Made by a program: the position numbers and the translations under genes. This document shows positions 25,320 to 36,235 of a DNA stretch of 64,000 nucleotides, piece by piece (the first letter of the stretch is position 1; every line of letters starts with the position of its first letter). Under the pieces are notes generated by a model. The model saw nothing but the letters and a program-made list of their open reading frames with translations, was not told where the DNA came from and did not search any database. Where the stretch lies: positions 9,920,501-9,984,500 of the forward strand of contig NC_037091.1 in the NCBI RefSeq assembly GCF_002994745.2. The letters run 5' to 3'. Source of the DNA: Rosa chinensis. Taxonomy: Eukaryota; Streptophyta; Magnoliopsida; Rosales; Rosaceae.

Positions 25320-28300
25320 CCAAATTATCTAAAGCCTCCAAGCGCTTTTCGCTAAGGTCTTCATGTTCCTGCCACATAGCCTGAACGTAGTCTTCTCCAA
25401 TGAGATGATGTTGCTCTTGGACTCGTAATGATTGGACGTTGACTTCCAAAGGCAGGACTGCGTCATGGCCAAACATCAAAGCATAAGGTGTAGTCGCGGT
25501 GGGATTTCGCTTCGATGTGCGGTAGGCTCAAAGAGTCTCATAAAGGGTCTCATGCCATTGTCGCGGATTAGCTTCCAACATTTTCTTCAGCAAAGTGATG
25601 ATGATTTTGTTGCTGGCCTCCGCTTGACCGTTAGACTGAGCATAATAAGGACTGGAATGGACAAACTGTATTCCCCATTCCTTTGCCAGTTTATCAACTT
25701 CACCACCCATGAAAGCTGCCCCCCGGTCCGAAACAAAAACTTCTGGGATACCAAATCTGCATATGATGTTCCTAAATAGGAATTGTCGCAACGTACCACC
25801 AGATGCTTCTTTCAAAGGTTCTGCTTCGACCCATTTTGTAAAGAAATCGGTCGCGACGATGATGAACTTGTGCTGAAGTGATGAATGTGGGTGAATCATC
25901 CCAATTAAATCTAGCGCTCATCCTCTTGCGGGCCAAGGCTTAATAATGGGTTGCATTGGAACATTAGGGACATGCTGGACCGGCCCATGAGCTTGGCAGT
26001 CCAAACAACCTTTAGCGAATGCGATGCAATCCTTCAAGATACTGGGCCATAAATATCCATGTCGTCTGAGCAACCATCGCATCTTTGGACCTGCTTGGTG
26101 AGCACCGCAAATGCCGGAATGAACTTCGCACATGAGTTGTTTCGCTTCGCAGCCATAAATACATCTGAAGTCTATGCCATCTTCGCCACGTCGTCGCAGC
26201 TCGTCACCTCTAAGAAAGTAATTTAGTGCAAGAAAACGAATCTTCCTGTCGGCAGTGGGATTTGGCTGCTTGAGATAAGCGATCAAAGGGATGCGCCAAT
26301 CTACGTCAATGGGTTCCAGGGTCGCGACTGAGGTATCATCTGGAGGATCTCTTCTCGCCATCCATGAAGGAAGCGTGCGACGCTCGACTTTAAGGATTCT
26401 CTCCCGCACGCCATATCTCAATGTTACCCCTGTTGCCAGCTAGGCCAACTCGTTTGCTGCAAAATTTCGCTCGCGAGGAATGTGCTCAAGATGTATGTTA
26501 TCAAACTGGTCCAACAGGTCTAATGCCCTGTTCCAATAAGGAACTAGCGTGAAGCTATTGCATCTGAACTCGTTGCACAACTGATTGATAACCAAGAGAG
26601 AATCGCCAAGTATTTGTACATCTCCGATTCCCATTTCCAGTAGTACTTCTAGGCCTATAATGAGGGCCTCATACTCTGCTTGGTTATTGGTACACTGGAA
26701 CTCCAACTGGAAAGAGTAGGAAAATCGATCGCCGGTTGGGTTTTCTAAGACAACCCCTGCTCCTGCTAGCGTATCTGTTCTTGACCCGTCAAAATATAGC
26801 ACCCAAGGCTGGAGTGAGACTGTGGCTTGATAAAGCGCGGCGTACTCTGGCAAGCACGCTAAATCCGGGCGATCTAAAGTTGTGGCAGCGACCTCTAAAT
26901 CTCTAACCGCAGGGACATCCAGCATAGGGTGATGTGCTAGAAAGTCTGCTATAGCTTGCCCCTTTACTGCTTTCTGTGGCACATACTGTAGCGAGAATTC
27001 TGATAAGGCGAGCACCCACTTGCCAATACGGCCTCTCAAGATAGGTCGCGACAGCATATATTTGACTAGATCGGTTTGAGCAATGATGCAAGTAGTAAAG
27101 GACAACATGTAATGCCGCAACTTGCATGCTGAGAAGTATAATGTAAGACACAGCTTTTCCATTGGAGTGTACCTTGTTTCACAATCTGTGAGTGTCCTAC
27201 TGAGGTAAAAGATGGCATGTTCAACACCATTTGCATCATCCTGAGCGAGGAGGCTGCCAATGGAAGCCTCAGCTGCTGAAACATACAACTTTAATGGAAA
27301 TCCCGCTTTAGGAGGAACAAGCACTGGCGGGCTCGCCAGATAGGCCTTGATTTTGTCGAAAGCCTCTTGATGTTTAGGTTCCCAAACAAACTCATTCTGT
27401 CCTTGCAACTTCAACAGTGGGGAAAACGGATGGATTTTGCCTGAAGAGTTAGAAATGAATCGTCGCAAAAAGTTGATCCTACCCAGTAGTCGCTGTAACT
27501 CTTTCTTCGTTCGCGGGGGAGATGCATTGATGACCGCGTTTGCTTTATCTTCAGGAACCTCAATGCCTCTTTCATGGACAATGAATCCCAGGAAATCTCC
27601 TGCCTGAACTCCAAAAACGCACTTGGCGGGATTCATCTTGAGCTTATGTAGCTGCATGCGCTCGAAAACTTTTCTGAGATCCGTGAAGTGATCTCTACTC
27701 TTCTTAGACTTCACGACGACGTCATCAATGTAAACCTCTAAGATCTTCCCAAGTATGTCGTGGAAGATCAGGTTCATGGCTCTCTGATATGTTGCTCCCG
27801 CATTCTTCAGTCCAAAAGGCATGACCACATATTCAAAAACTCCTGCAAACCCAGGGCAGCGGAATGCAGTCTTGTGTCTATCTTCTTCCGTGACAGGAAT
27901 CTGGTGATATCCCGCTGTACCGTCCATGAAAGACAACAGTTCGTGCCCTGCAACTGCGTCTACCAACATGTCCGCAACAGGCATGGGGTAGACGTCTTTA
28001 GGTGTAGCCAAATTAAGGTCTCTGTAATCTACGCAGATCCTCATCTTGCCATTCTTCTTGCGAACAGGCACTATATTGGACAGCCACTTATTGTACTTGG
28101 CTACCCTGATAATGCCCAACTTGTACATCTTTTCGACTTCCTCTTTGACCAGAACTTGGGTCTCCGAGTTCATTCTTCACGGCTCTTGCTTCACAGGCCT
28201 CTTATCAGGTAGTGTTGGTAGTTGGTGGCATACCAAGTCTGGTGATAGGCCTGGCATGTCCTCGTATTTTTCCGCAAAGCAATCCTTGAATTCCAGCAAT

Positions 28301-28605
28301 AATTCAACGAGCCTCTGTTTCTCGCTAGGCTCTAAGTAAGTGCTGATAGCCACTTCTATAGGCTCATCAGTTGTTCCCAGATTGACCTTTTCAGTAGGGT
28401 CCCTAACCTTCGGAGGTGTGTCATCCAATGCCGCTGGAGCAAGCTGAATCTCTTCTTCCTCCTCTTCTTGATCCGTGAACTCTTCATTAACAATTTCTAA
28501 GGTCGCGACTCGATCATAGGCCTCTGTTTCCACCAAGTATGAGGATAGCCTCTCATACAAAGAATGGAAGGCCTCTACCTCTTCCTCCATGAGTTCGTGA
28601 TCCAT
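25147..28605 (-). pseudogene. Pol polyprotein (RT, RNase H x2, integrase), four premature stops
   Basis: A single reading frame from the ATG at 28605 carries an acidic linker, then reverse transcriptase (CVDYRDLN, MPFGLKNAGATYQR, YIDDVVVKSKK near 27735), the gypsy RNase H, a second RNase H (LYFDGS, QAEYEALI, near 26800-26450), integrase zinc finger (His-His near 26120, CLDCQ near 25990) and core (ATDFFTKW, VSDRGAAF, GQAEASNK giving Asp, Asp, Glu). In-frame stops: TGA 28177-28179, TAG 26440-26442, TGA 25918-25920, TGA 25528-25530. Each is one C-to-T or G-to-A change from the codon expected in the family. No frameshift was needed. After KRTRG (about 25270) family similarity ends and the rest is antisense to the PMD gene. 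Full-length Pol should not be made from this copy. Confidence 0.9.
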
Positions 28606-28607
28606 TA
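28603..28607 (-). promoter_or_regulatory. Overlapping stop-start (TAATG) between gag-protease and pol
   Basis: The gag-protease stop TAA (28605-28607) and the pol ATG (28603-28605) share one base. This arrangement permits termination-coupled reinitiation, and also a minus-one shift. Which mechanism operates is not visible from sequence. Confidence 0.6.
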
Positions 28608-31600
28608 ATTAGCACTTGGAGATGGCACCGCATATCCGGGCCTTTCGAGGTCGTTTTTTGCGACCGCGAGCCCCCATTGTGCCAATTCAGAGGCCATCAC
28701 CCCTGTGGGGCGGCCCTTATCATCAATACCAACGACTTGTAAAGGAGAGATTGGTTCTAGGTAATACCTTGCGTCCAAGTAGTTGGCGGACACCGAAAAA
28801 GGTCGCGGGTCTGCTTTAACAATTTCTGCCTTGTCCGCAACTCTGTCCCATATGATCAGCTCCTGATGAAGGGTGGATGGGACACAATAACTCCTGTGGA
28901 TCCAGTCGCAGCCCATAATTGCGCTATATGCCGCATAGCAATCTGTAACAAAGAAAGCGTAAACCCCTTCTGCTGGACCCACCTTGACTCGTAGGAAAAT
29001 CAAACCCAATGTTTTGGTCACAGTCCCCGCGAAGTTCTTTAGCGTAAGGGAAGTGGATTGGATCTTCTCTTTCTTGATCCCTAGTAGATGCATGGTTCTG
29101 GTAGTAATGACATTCACAGCCTCGCCGGTATCAACCATTATCTTGCTGACCTTAGTCCCATTCATTTCTGCTGTGATATACAAAGGTCGCATGTGTTGCA
29201 CCATGGCGGGTGTAGGTCTTGTGAAGCTCATGAAGAAACCCTTGTTGTTAGCATCTTCAGTCTCAAGGAACACTGCTTCTTTCATCTGTGTTGTTGCGGC
29301 TGAAGTGATCTGCAACTGCTGTTCTCCAATCGCGTCAGCTTCTACACATTCCTGCGCAGCGACTGGTAAGGCATACTTAGCAGGGAGCACATAAACCATA
29401 TTGCAAGAGGTATCCACCATTTCTGTTTCGTCCATGTCATCATCAAGATTGAGCTTGGGTTCGTCTGCTGGGATATCGGCGTTGAGCCGGTTAACCATGA
29501 AAGCAACCAATGATTCTTCTGTGGGGATCACCACCTTGGCTTGTTCGTGCTCCTGTACCATGGAAACCTGGTTCAGTGATTCAAAAATTTGTTTTGCCGC
29601 TGGCACTTCCTCTGGGAGAGCGACCACCAAGCTTTGAACTTTCGGCACAATTGCGGACCGATTGTCTTTGCCCCTCAGCCTGTCAAAGATGGAAGGCTTG
29701 CTATTTCTTCCTTCGCGAGTTACTCTCCGCCAAACATTGACTTTACGAGCTGGTGGCGGTTCTTGCCTCGCGGGAACTAAGGACTTCTCCTGAGCGCTGC
29801 TCTTGGGGGCACGTGGCTTTTGCTCTTTGTGCCATACTTTGGGCTGCTGTTTCTGAAGTTGTGGGGAAACGAATCTCTTGGAGGCCAGTGCCTCCAATTG
29901 TCTCTGATACTCTTCTGGAGGTTTCAGTAATTGCGATGGTTTGATCAATCCTTGATCTAGTGCTTCCAAGGTTCGCTTTGCTTCTCCAAACCTCCGCTGG
30001 AGTTTTCTCTTCCTTGAAGAGCTCATCTCCACCGCCTTGCCCTTCTTCTGTGTATACCATCTCCCTTCTTTGATGGAGGATGTTGACACTGGCGGAATGT
30101 AAGGTCTAGTTAAAACCCCTTGCCGCTTATCTACTTGCTCTTCTTCCCTCGCGGTTTTCAACTTTTTGAATAAGTTTGAGTCCCTTGGAGAAAGAGTTTC
30201 TGAACCACTGTATACTCTTGGGCTGCATGGTTGGAAGTTTCTAGAGGATGATACTAACCGTATTGGCGGTAGAGATCCAAAGCGGACAGTCTGGTATGTT
30301 TCCTCATCTAGGGCTTGAGTGTCACATTCTTCCTTGCACCGCGAGCATAGGACGATGGGTAAACGAGTCTTGGATTCCCGCTTCATGACTTTGTCTCCAA
30401 CCCTTTTCAAATCCTTAGCCGCGTGGTCTGGACTTTGATTCTGCTGATCTTTTTCACCCCATGCCACGTCCACCATGTTGATGCCGGTGTCTGGGAAGGG
30501 ATCTAGGTCCACCAACGCTGCTGCTGTTTTTGGTGCCTCTACTTGCAAACTACCGTTATTTAACCAGATTTGGATCTGATCCTTCAGCTTAACACAATCG
30601 GCTGTATTATGATTCCACATATTATGGAGTTTGCAGTATTTCTTCCCCCTTAGCTGCTCTGGTTTGGGAAATGGGCCGAAGTCGGTTTTCACCATCTTCG
30701 CGGCGATCATTTCATCCAAGATTTCATGCGCTTTGTTCGCGTCGTAAGTATAACTTGCGAACTCTGGTTTGGTGAAAACCACCGACTTGAGCTTCACCGG
30801 CTCTTTGCACAGTTTCAGTTGCTTTAGCGTTGCAGCCTTTTTCCCGGTGAGTTCCAGGGCAGCTGTCTCATCTTCTTCAGACTCATCAGCCTCTGCTGTA
30901 CTAGATTCCTCACTCTTGTAGTAAGGATCAAAGGAACTGGATTGATGGCTGAGTGCAGCCACTATTCGGCGTTTCCCTGGGATGTATGTCCCCTTCGAGG
31001 CGTTTTTCATAGCGTCCATCTCCCTGAGCAAGTGCTCGAAACTTCCTACTTCTGTGATCATTTCCCCCATGGAATTGAACATGCTTCCATTCTGTTTTTT
31101 GCGTTGGCGTGGCTCTAAGCCTTTGATTGCCAATTTCACCAGTTCTTTCTCCGGCAGAATTACGTTCAACTTTCCTTTCTGGATCTGAAAGCGCTGAAGG
31201 TACATGACAGCGGATTCAGTTGGCTGCTGAGCCATCTGGGTGAGTGAAGCCAAATCTACTTCCGGCTCGATAGTCCCGAAGGTTTCCTTGAACAGCTTCT
31301 CCATCGCGGGCCAACTCGCAACTGATCCCGGTTGCAGCTTCGTGAACCAGGTGAAGGCAGACCCCGATAAAGAAGTAGCAAAGATGTTACACTTTAGATT
31401 GTCGTCGTTCTGGTACTGGCCACACTGTACTCGAAACCTAACCAAATGGGCCGCGGCATTTTCGACTTCCTCTCCCGAGAAAGTAGAGAACGTAATGTTC
31501 TTATATCCCCTAGGATAAGGTGTCTGTGTAATATGCGGTGGGAAGGGCCCTTGGTAAGCCTCCTCCAGGTTAGGCCTCTGGTTCGCGGCCCTGATCATTG

Positions 31601-32606
31601 CTTCTACCTCCTCTCTCCTTATATATCTCGGATCAGGAGGAGGTGGGTGAACCACTGTATCATCAACTGGCCAGATCAGCGGTGGCACCTGTGAAGCCTG
31701 ATTAACCAAAGATATGCCGCCTCCATGGGTCATTTTGTGTCGGGTTGACGTCTGCGACATAAAATCCACTGCTGGCTGACCCTTTGTGGCTGCGGTGACC
31801 TTCGCTGGACTTTCAACCCGGTCGATAACATAATGACTTGCTGGATCGTGGTGCACGTATTCAACTCCATCGCTGTCATATTGGGGAAACAGGCTATGAC
31901 CAACAGAGGCCCCTTCATTGATTTTCAAAGTCCTGGTCCCTTGCGTGACTGATGACGCGGCGTTGTTCTTCCCACCTGTTGCCACAGTAGTCTCTTTACC
32001 TTTGACTGATACAGCAGGAACGGATGTGGCTGTACTGCCGCCGCTTGCTTTTTCTCGAGCATTTGGTGGTATGTACTTGCCAGATATGGGGGACTGACCT
32101 AGAGAGCCTAGAATGGCACTAGGATCTCCCAGTGTTTTATGTAGAACCTCTCTGGCCTGATCAAGGTCAGCCTTCTGCATGGCCACCTGGGTCACGATGT
32201 TGGATCCTTCTTTGCGAATCGTCGCGACTTCTGAAGCGATGTGTTTGCTTGTGACCAACAGCTCTTCGTGGTTCTTCTGCATTTTTTGGTTCATGCCATC
32301 CAATTGACCTTGTGTTTGTTGTGCCCCTAGCTCAAGCCTCTTGACCGAGATCGTGAACTCATCAAGCCGTCGACGGTCCTCTGCAAGGGCTTTTTCCATC
32401 TTCTCATGGTATGCAGCAGAATTCTGTTGAAGGATATTAAGCCGCTCTTCTATGGTCGCATTTTCTGGGACGAGAATAGGCACAAAGTCAATAGTTGTAA
32501 CTGCGCTCGCGGCTACCTGGGTGATGCTAGACGTATTGCCAGCCTGATTAGGCTGGGCGGCGGGAACTTTCTCGCCCTGTTGATTTCCTCCTTGTTCAGT
32601 TGACAT
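28605..32606 (-). CDS. Gag-protease polyprotein of the Tat-type element
   Basis: 1333 codons without a break, starting at MSTEQGGNQQ. The frame stays open 88 codons further upstream, but this Met opens the first Gag-like sequence. Residues about 30-250 contain a coiled-coil-like charged stretch. The capsid (retrotransposon gag) domain lies near 370-520, with FTWFTKLQPGSVASW and a conserved MYLQRF block. A Cys/His cluster near 655 (CKLHNMWNHNTADC) replaces a classic CCHC knuckle. A long basic region follows. The aspartic protease near 1150 has IMVDTGEAVNV, keeping catalytic Asp-Thr-Gly, and MGCDWIHR downstream. The TAA stop shares its last A with the ATG of the next frame. Gag forms the particle; the protease cuts the precursor. 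The frame appears functional. Confidence 0.92.
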   Translation of the reverse strand: MSTEQGGNQQGEKVPAAQPNQAGNTSSITQVAASAVTTIDFVPILVPENATIEERLNILQQNSAAYHEKMEKALAEDRRRLDEFTISVKRLELGAQQTQGQLDGMNQKMQKNHEELLVTSKHIASEVATIRKEGSNIVTQVAMQKADLDQAREVLHKTLGDPSAILGSLGQSPISGKYIPPNAREKASGGSTATSVPAVSVKGKETTVATGGKNNAASSVTQGTRTLKINEGASVGHSLFPQYDSDGVEYVHHDPASHYVIDRVESPAKVTAATKGQPAVDFMSQTSTRHKMTHGGGISLVNQASQVPPLIWPVDDTVVHPPPPDPRYIRREEVEAMIRAANQRPNLEEAYQGPFPPHITQTPYPRGYKNITFSTFSGEEVENAAAHLVRFRVQCGQYQNDDNLKCNIFATSLSGSAFTWFTKLQPGSVASWPAMEKLFKETFGTIEPEVDLASLTQMAQQPTESAVMYLQRFQIQKGKLNVILPEKELVKLAIKGLEPRQRKKQNGSMFNSMGEMITEVGSFEHLLREMDAMKNASKGTYIPGKRRIVAALSHQSSSFDPYYKSEESSTAEADESEEDETAALELTGKKAATLKQLKLCKEPVKLKSVVFTKPEFASYTYDANKAHEILDEMIAAKMVKTDFGPFPKPEQLRGKKYCKLHNMWNHNTADCVKLKDQIQIWLNNGSLQVEAPKTAAALVDLDPFPDTGINMVDVAWGEKDQQNQSPDHAAKDLKRVGDKVMKRESKTRLPIVLCSRCKEECDTQALDEETYQTVRFGSLPPIRLVSSSRNFQPCSPRVYSGSETLSPRDSNLFKKLKTAREEEQVDKRQGVLTRPYIPPVSTSSIKEGRWYTQKKGKAVEMSSSRKRKLQRRFGEAKRTLEALDQGLIKPSQLLKPPEEYQRQLEALASKRFVSPQLQKQQPKVWHKEQKPRAPKSSAQEKSLVPARQEPPPARKVNVWRRVTREGRNSKPSIFDRLRGKDNRSAIVPKVQSLVVALPEEVPAAKQIFESLNQVSMVQEHEQAKVVIPTEESLVAFMVNRLNADIPADEPKLNLDDDMDETEMVDTSCNMVYVLPAKYALPVAAQECVEADAIGEQQLQITSAATTQMKEAVFLETEDANNKGFFMSFTRPTPAMVQHMRPLYITAEMNGTKVSKIMVDTGEAVNVITTRTMHLLGIKKEKIQSTSLTLKNFAGTVTKTLGLIFLRVKVGPAEGVYAFFVTDCYAAYSAIMGCDWIHRSYCVPSTLHQELIIWDRVADKAEIVKADPRPFSVSANYLDARYYLEPISPLQVVGIDDKGRPTGVMASELAQWGLAVAKNDLERPGYAVPSPSAN

Positions 32607-33256
32607 CTCTATCGATGGAGGGTGGGGAGAAAATCTTTGGGTTACTTGTTCTTCGGAAAGACCACGACAATCTGCACGCGAGTGCAGTCTGTAACTGGAG
32701 GTCTTATGTTTCGGGCAGTTAACGTAAACCTTTTGATAAGGGTTTGCGCTTGACTTCCCAATGGCTTCTGGAAGTCTGAATTGAAAGTAGCTGAATTCAA
32801 TAAGACACTGTGAATCAAGATTTAGACTTGCGGCCCAAGTATAGTCGCCTAGACACAAACTTTCTTTCAAATCCTTTGGGCAACCTTACTGAAATGGCCA
32901 GATGGGGGAGGGCGAACAAAAGAGGCAGAATCCATTTTGGCATGAACTACTTCCACATAGTGGTTTAGGCCCATTTGTACGCACTTCTGGATTCAATAAC
33001 CTGTTATGAACGTTGTCCCCTTTCTAGACACCATTTCACATAGGCTATACTTACTAAGATGAGAAAGATCATAAGTGTGAAGACAGTTCAACAAGTGTTA
33101 ATAAAAACCGCCCTTAACCTTAAGGGACCTGAACTAGGCACCAATAAGGAGTTTAGGTCAATATTAACAAAAGAGACTTCACCTATTCCGTTATGATTCA
33201 CAACCCCTTACTAACCTCAACTTCTTCATAGTGGTGTGATTTATAGCTCACAGTAT
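32607..33256 (-). other. Untranslated leader of the Tat-type element
   Basis: About 650 bp between primer-binding site and the Gag start. The gag frame is open through the nearest 264 bp, but no Gag-like residues precede the proposed Met. The leader would carry dimerisation and packaging signals, which cannot be located by eye. Confidence 0.6.
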
Positions 33257-33274
33257 GTCCCACTGGGCGTGCCA
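33257..33274 (-). other. Primer-binding site
   Basis: Three bases inside the 5' LTR, the minus strand reads TGGCACGCCCAGTGGGAC. Its complement ends in CCA, as a tRNA 3' end must. I do not assign the tRNA species. Confidence 0.85.
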
Positions 33275-33277
33275 AAA

Positions 33278-34493
33278 TGTTTGGCTCCAATTTTGTTGCA
33301 GCTGGTCAACAGTCTCTTTTCTTGCTCGGGCGTGCCAGCACCGTTCAGGTGCGGTCGTCGGGGGTGTCCCTTGACCTGACTTCTTTCAAGAGATTGTGGA
33401 CGAGGAGAGCACCAACCTCGTCATGGGATTCTTTGTGCCTCGTGGCGAGGACTTTTGCTGAGCTTCTTGAAAATCACAATCGATACTCGATGTTGTAGAT
33501 CGAGCAGAGCGAGAACCACTGGGAAATGAGGAGAACTTGCTAAAGCGTGACTTTAGCTTGGCTGGGTTGCTAGGGCGTTACCCTTGCATGGCTGGTTCTG
33601 TAACAGTTATGGTCGCGGCACTACCGTGGGCTCCCGAGGAGACTAGGACCGAAGTACGTTGACAGAGGGTTTGGTGGCACTGAAAGTCGGCTTCTGGGAA
33701 GACTAGGACTAGGAGTGTGATCACCGGTAAGAGAAAGAGAATGAGAGGAGTTGCTCTAGAGAGAACTTAGATCATCTTAGAGATGTTGTTGTTGTGAATG
33801 TCTGTTTTGTGATGAATTTGTAACCTCTATTTATAGGCTACCATGCCAACTACTTTGGCATTAAACAAATGAAAGTGGAGCACTACTTGGAGATAAGGAA
33901 GGTGGAGATGGAGCATTAATGGAGATAGAAATGATGAATTTTGGAGATAAGGAAGCACTTTCGGCTCCTTTATTCCTTCATGTATATCTCCATCAGGAAT
34001 TCATATTTTGGCTGTGACGTCTTCATAAAAAATGTTCCACTATGAGTGTAGATCATGGTGGTAAAATTTCAGAGCTTTTAGTATAGTGGTTGGGCCGGAA
34101 ATGCTGTTGGACCCCTTACAGGTCCAGTTTTCCAATTTTACTTCTGCAGAACATTGGACTGATCTTTTGAAGGCCTTCCACTTCTATCTGGATCTTGCAC
34201 TCTTCATAAGAAATGTTTCTTAGGATGTCTATAATGGATCTGCAGAGTTTCAGCCCATTTCGAGTTCATTTGGTCAGACGGCCGCTCCTTCTGTTTAGCT
34301 CGGTTTCTCCTAGCCGAAGTAGGAAAATGTGCTAAAGTTGACTTTCAATTTCCATGCTTCCACAGTAGGCTTTATTTAGCCTCTAAATATATATTTCGAA
34401 CTTGTCGATAATATATAGCTTGAGCCACTGACATTGGCTCAATTTCTCCAAGACGTGCCTTGTCAGCCAAAATGCTCATTTTGGGTCCAAACA
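33278..34493 (-). repeat. 5' LTR of the Tat-type element
   Basis: 1216 bp. On the minus strand it runs TGTTTGGACCC to GGAGCCAAACA and directly precedes the primer-binding site. It carries the promoter that would drive the genomic RNA. Confidence 0.95.
33827..33836 (-). promoter_or_regulatory. LTR TATA box
   Basis: Minus-strand CTATAAATAG, also present at 21891-21900 in the 3' LTR, lies about 45 percent into the LTR from its downstream edge, leaving room for R and U5. It is the best candidate for the element promoter. Confidence 0.55.
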
Positions 34494-34605
34494 AAAGGGT
34501 CTGCCGCCGCTCTGCTCAAACCCTAGGTTGGGTTTGCTCACTCTAAAGATGTCATTAGTTTATCTTGTCAACATCCAAATATTTTTTGTAAATTAATGGT
34601 ATGAT

Positions 34606-35909
34606 AATGTAACATAATAAATATATGAAAAGGAAACATTATAGTTATAATATAAATTCTTGCACTAAATATATAAAAATCACCCTAGATCAAGTTGGTT
34701 ATGGGTTAATGTTTTTTTTTTGGATAAAATGGGTTAATTAATGTAGTTTGGCCATCCTATTCTAACAAGTGGGATGACATATTCTACTTGCATCAAGTAA
34801 AACTTTGCCTATTGACGTCAACAAGATCATATAAGGGATCTTGACAACTGATTAAGCATTACTAACAAGGGTGAACCAATAATTATAAACTCCAAATCAG
34901 CATCTGATATAGCAGATGACCAGAGCGGTTGGGAACTAGCGTCTAGTGTGCTGTGGTGGCTCTTTAGGTGCATTCAAGCATGTGTACAATGTATATGCAT
35001 ACAGATTCTTTTGCCAACTAGGAAGTAGAGAAGTGCTGAGGGGCAAGCTCTAAATGGATCAGGATCTGAGACTATTGAGGAGTTGTTTTCTACAGTGGAA
35101 GGGACAATTGGACAGAGACACTGGTTTGAGTGGAATTTGCTGATTAATGGGGGTATAAGCAACTAGCTAGATCCATTTTGCCCCAACACTAGCTACTTGT
35201 TATTATTTTCTTTGGGTGATTGGATGACGTTAGAATATACATTTTTATCCTTTGAGTGTTTCCCCACTTGAGATCTTTGCTGAAAAGTTAGGTTAGCCTT
35301 AAGCCAAAGGTTGCCCATAACCAGGGGGCATGCATACCAATAATGCAATGGGAATCGATAGTGCTTGGGGGGGGGGGGGCAGTATGTATGTGGATTCTAG
35401 GGCTGGGCTGGAATGGGACGACACATGAGGTCAACAGGTTTATGGGGTTCAATATCATAGTGTCGAGGTACTTTTAGGGTATGATAAAGTGAAATGAGAA
35501 TCTTACATGACTGTACTTGACAAGTATCTGGATTAAGGCAAGTCTTTATGAAGTCAGGAGTCCCTAGTCTTGGGGACGGAATAAGGATCTCTGACCTTTT
35601 CGACAAGTTGTAATTAAAACAAAGATCTAGATTCTAAATTTGAATGGATTTCACTTAATTTTTGATAATTTTAATATAGATTAAATCACATACATGTAGA
35701 TCTGCGGGTTTGTCTCGTGTTGGATTTGTATGGTGGTAAGAATCGCTCAACCTAAATACAACCTGTCAAGCTAATTAGTGGAGCATGACAAACACAACCA
35801 CCACAACCAAAGAAAAGAAAAAAAAAAAGAACATGTACATTCAATAATTTTGACGCTTTTCTTAATCTCTTTTTAAACGGTATAGAAGCAAACACACTGG
35901 CAGAGCTAA
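34606..35909. other. No supported gene
   Basis: Intergenic DNA right of the nested insertions. A short plus-strand frame around 35063-35160 contains TVEGTIGQRHWFEWNLLING, which might be a remnant of coding DNA, but I do not recognise it. A run of 13 G lies at about 35369-35381. Confidence 0.4.
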
Positions 35910-36232
35910 GGCCCCGTTTGGGATTGATTCGCTTTTTAAAAAAAGTAGTTTTTGTTTAAAATTTTAGATTTTATTGTGTTTGGTAAATAAATAAAAAGCA
36001 GTTTTAATTGAAAGTTATAGGTCACTGGTAGCAGATTTTAGAAGTAGTTTAGAAGTTGCTTTTAGAAGCTACTGTGGATAAAAACACACTCTGCAGTTGT
36101 TTTATGTACTGAAAGCACTTTTAAAAATATTATTTGTCAAACATGAAACTGTTTTAATTCACAGCTGATTATTTTCACAATACAGCAGCAGCAGTTTTTT
36201 TTTTTAAAGTCACAGTAATCCCAAACTAATCA
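35910..36232. mobile_element. Tourist-like MITE
   Basis: The left end GGCCCCGTTTGGGATTGATT and the right end AATCCCAAACTAATCA are imperfect inverted copies, flanked by TAA on both sides (35907-35909 and 36233-36235). The 323-bp interior contains repeated AGAAGT/GCTTTTAGAAGC motifs and no coding frame. Confidence 0.65.
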
Positions 36233-36235
36233 TAA

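Larger units (their letters stand above)
21342..34493 (-). mobile_element. Young Ty3/gypsy LTR retrotransposon, Tat type, with antisense PMD gene
   Basis: A complete 13,152-bp element flanked by AAAGG (21337-21341 and 34494-34498). Reading on the minus strand the order is: 5' LTR, primer-binding site, gag-protease, pol (RT, RNase H, second RNase H, integrase), antisense PMD gene, polypurine tract, 3' LTR. A second RNase H after the first and no chromodomain point to the Tat lineage (Ogre/Retand relatives), in which extra antisense genes are known. The LTRs, compared by eye, differ at about 11 of 1216 sites (0.9 percent), so insertion was recent. It sits inside an older retroposon. Gag and PMD frames are open, whereas pol has four stops, so the copy is probably non-autonomous. 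Confidence 0.95.
20581..34589 (-). mobile_element. Poly(A)-tailed retroposon, split by the Tat-type LTR element
   Basis: A 16-bp duplication, AAATTAGTGGTATGAT (20565-20580) and AAATTAATGGTATGAT (34590-34605, one mismatch), brackets this interval. The left end starts with a T run, that is, an A-tail on the minus strand. Removing the nested LTR element and one copy of its AAAGG duplication leaves about 850 bp (20581-21341 plus 34499-34589). The body is GC-richer, with a (CT)n run at 21150-21172 and a proline-rich plus-strand frame at 20873-21136 that I do not recognise. The minus-strand start, with CAGAGCGGCGGCAGACCC, looks like a retroposon or gene 5' leader. It may be a truncated LINE or a processed transcript. 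Confidence 0.72.

Noticed and set aside
27760..28212. 150-codon plus-strand frame
   Set aside because: It is the complement of the reverse transcriptase coding region and has no features of its own.
28984..29394. 136-codon plus-strand frame
   Set aside because: Antisense shadow of the protease region of the gag frame.
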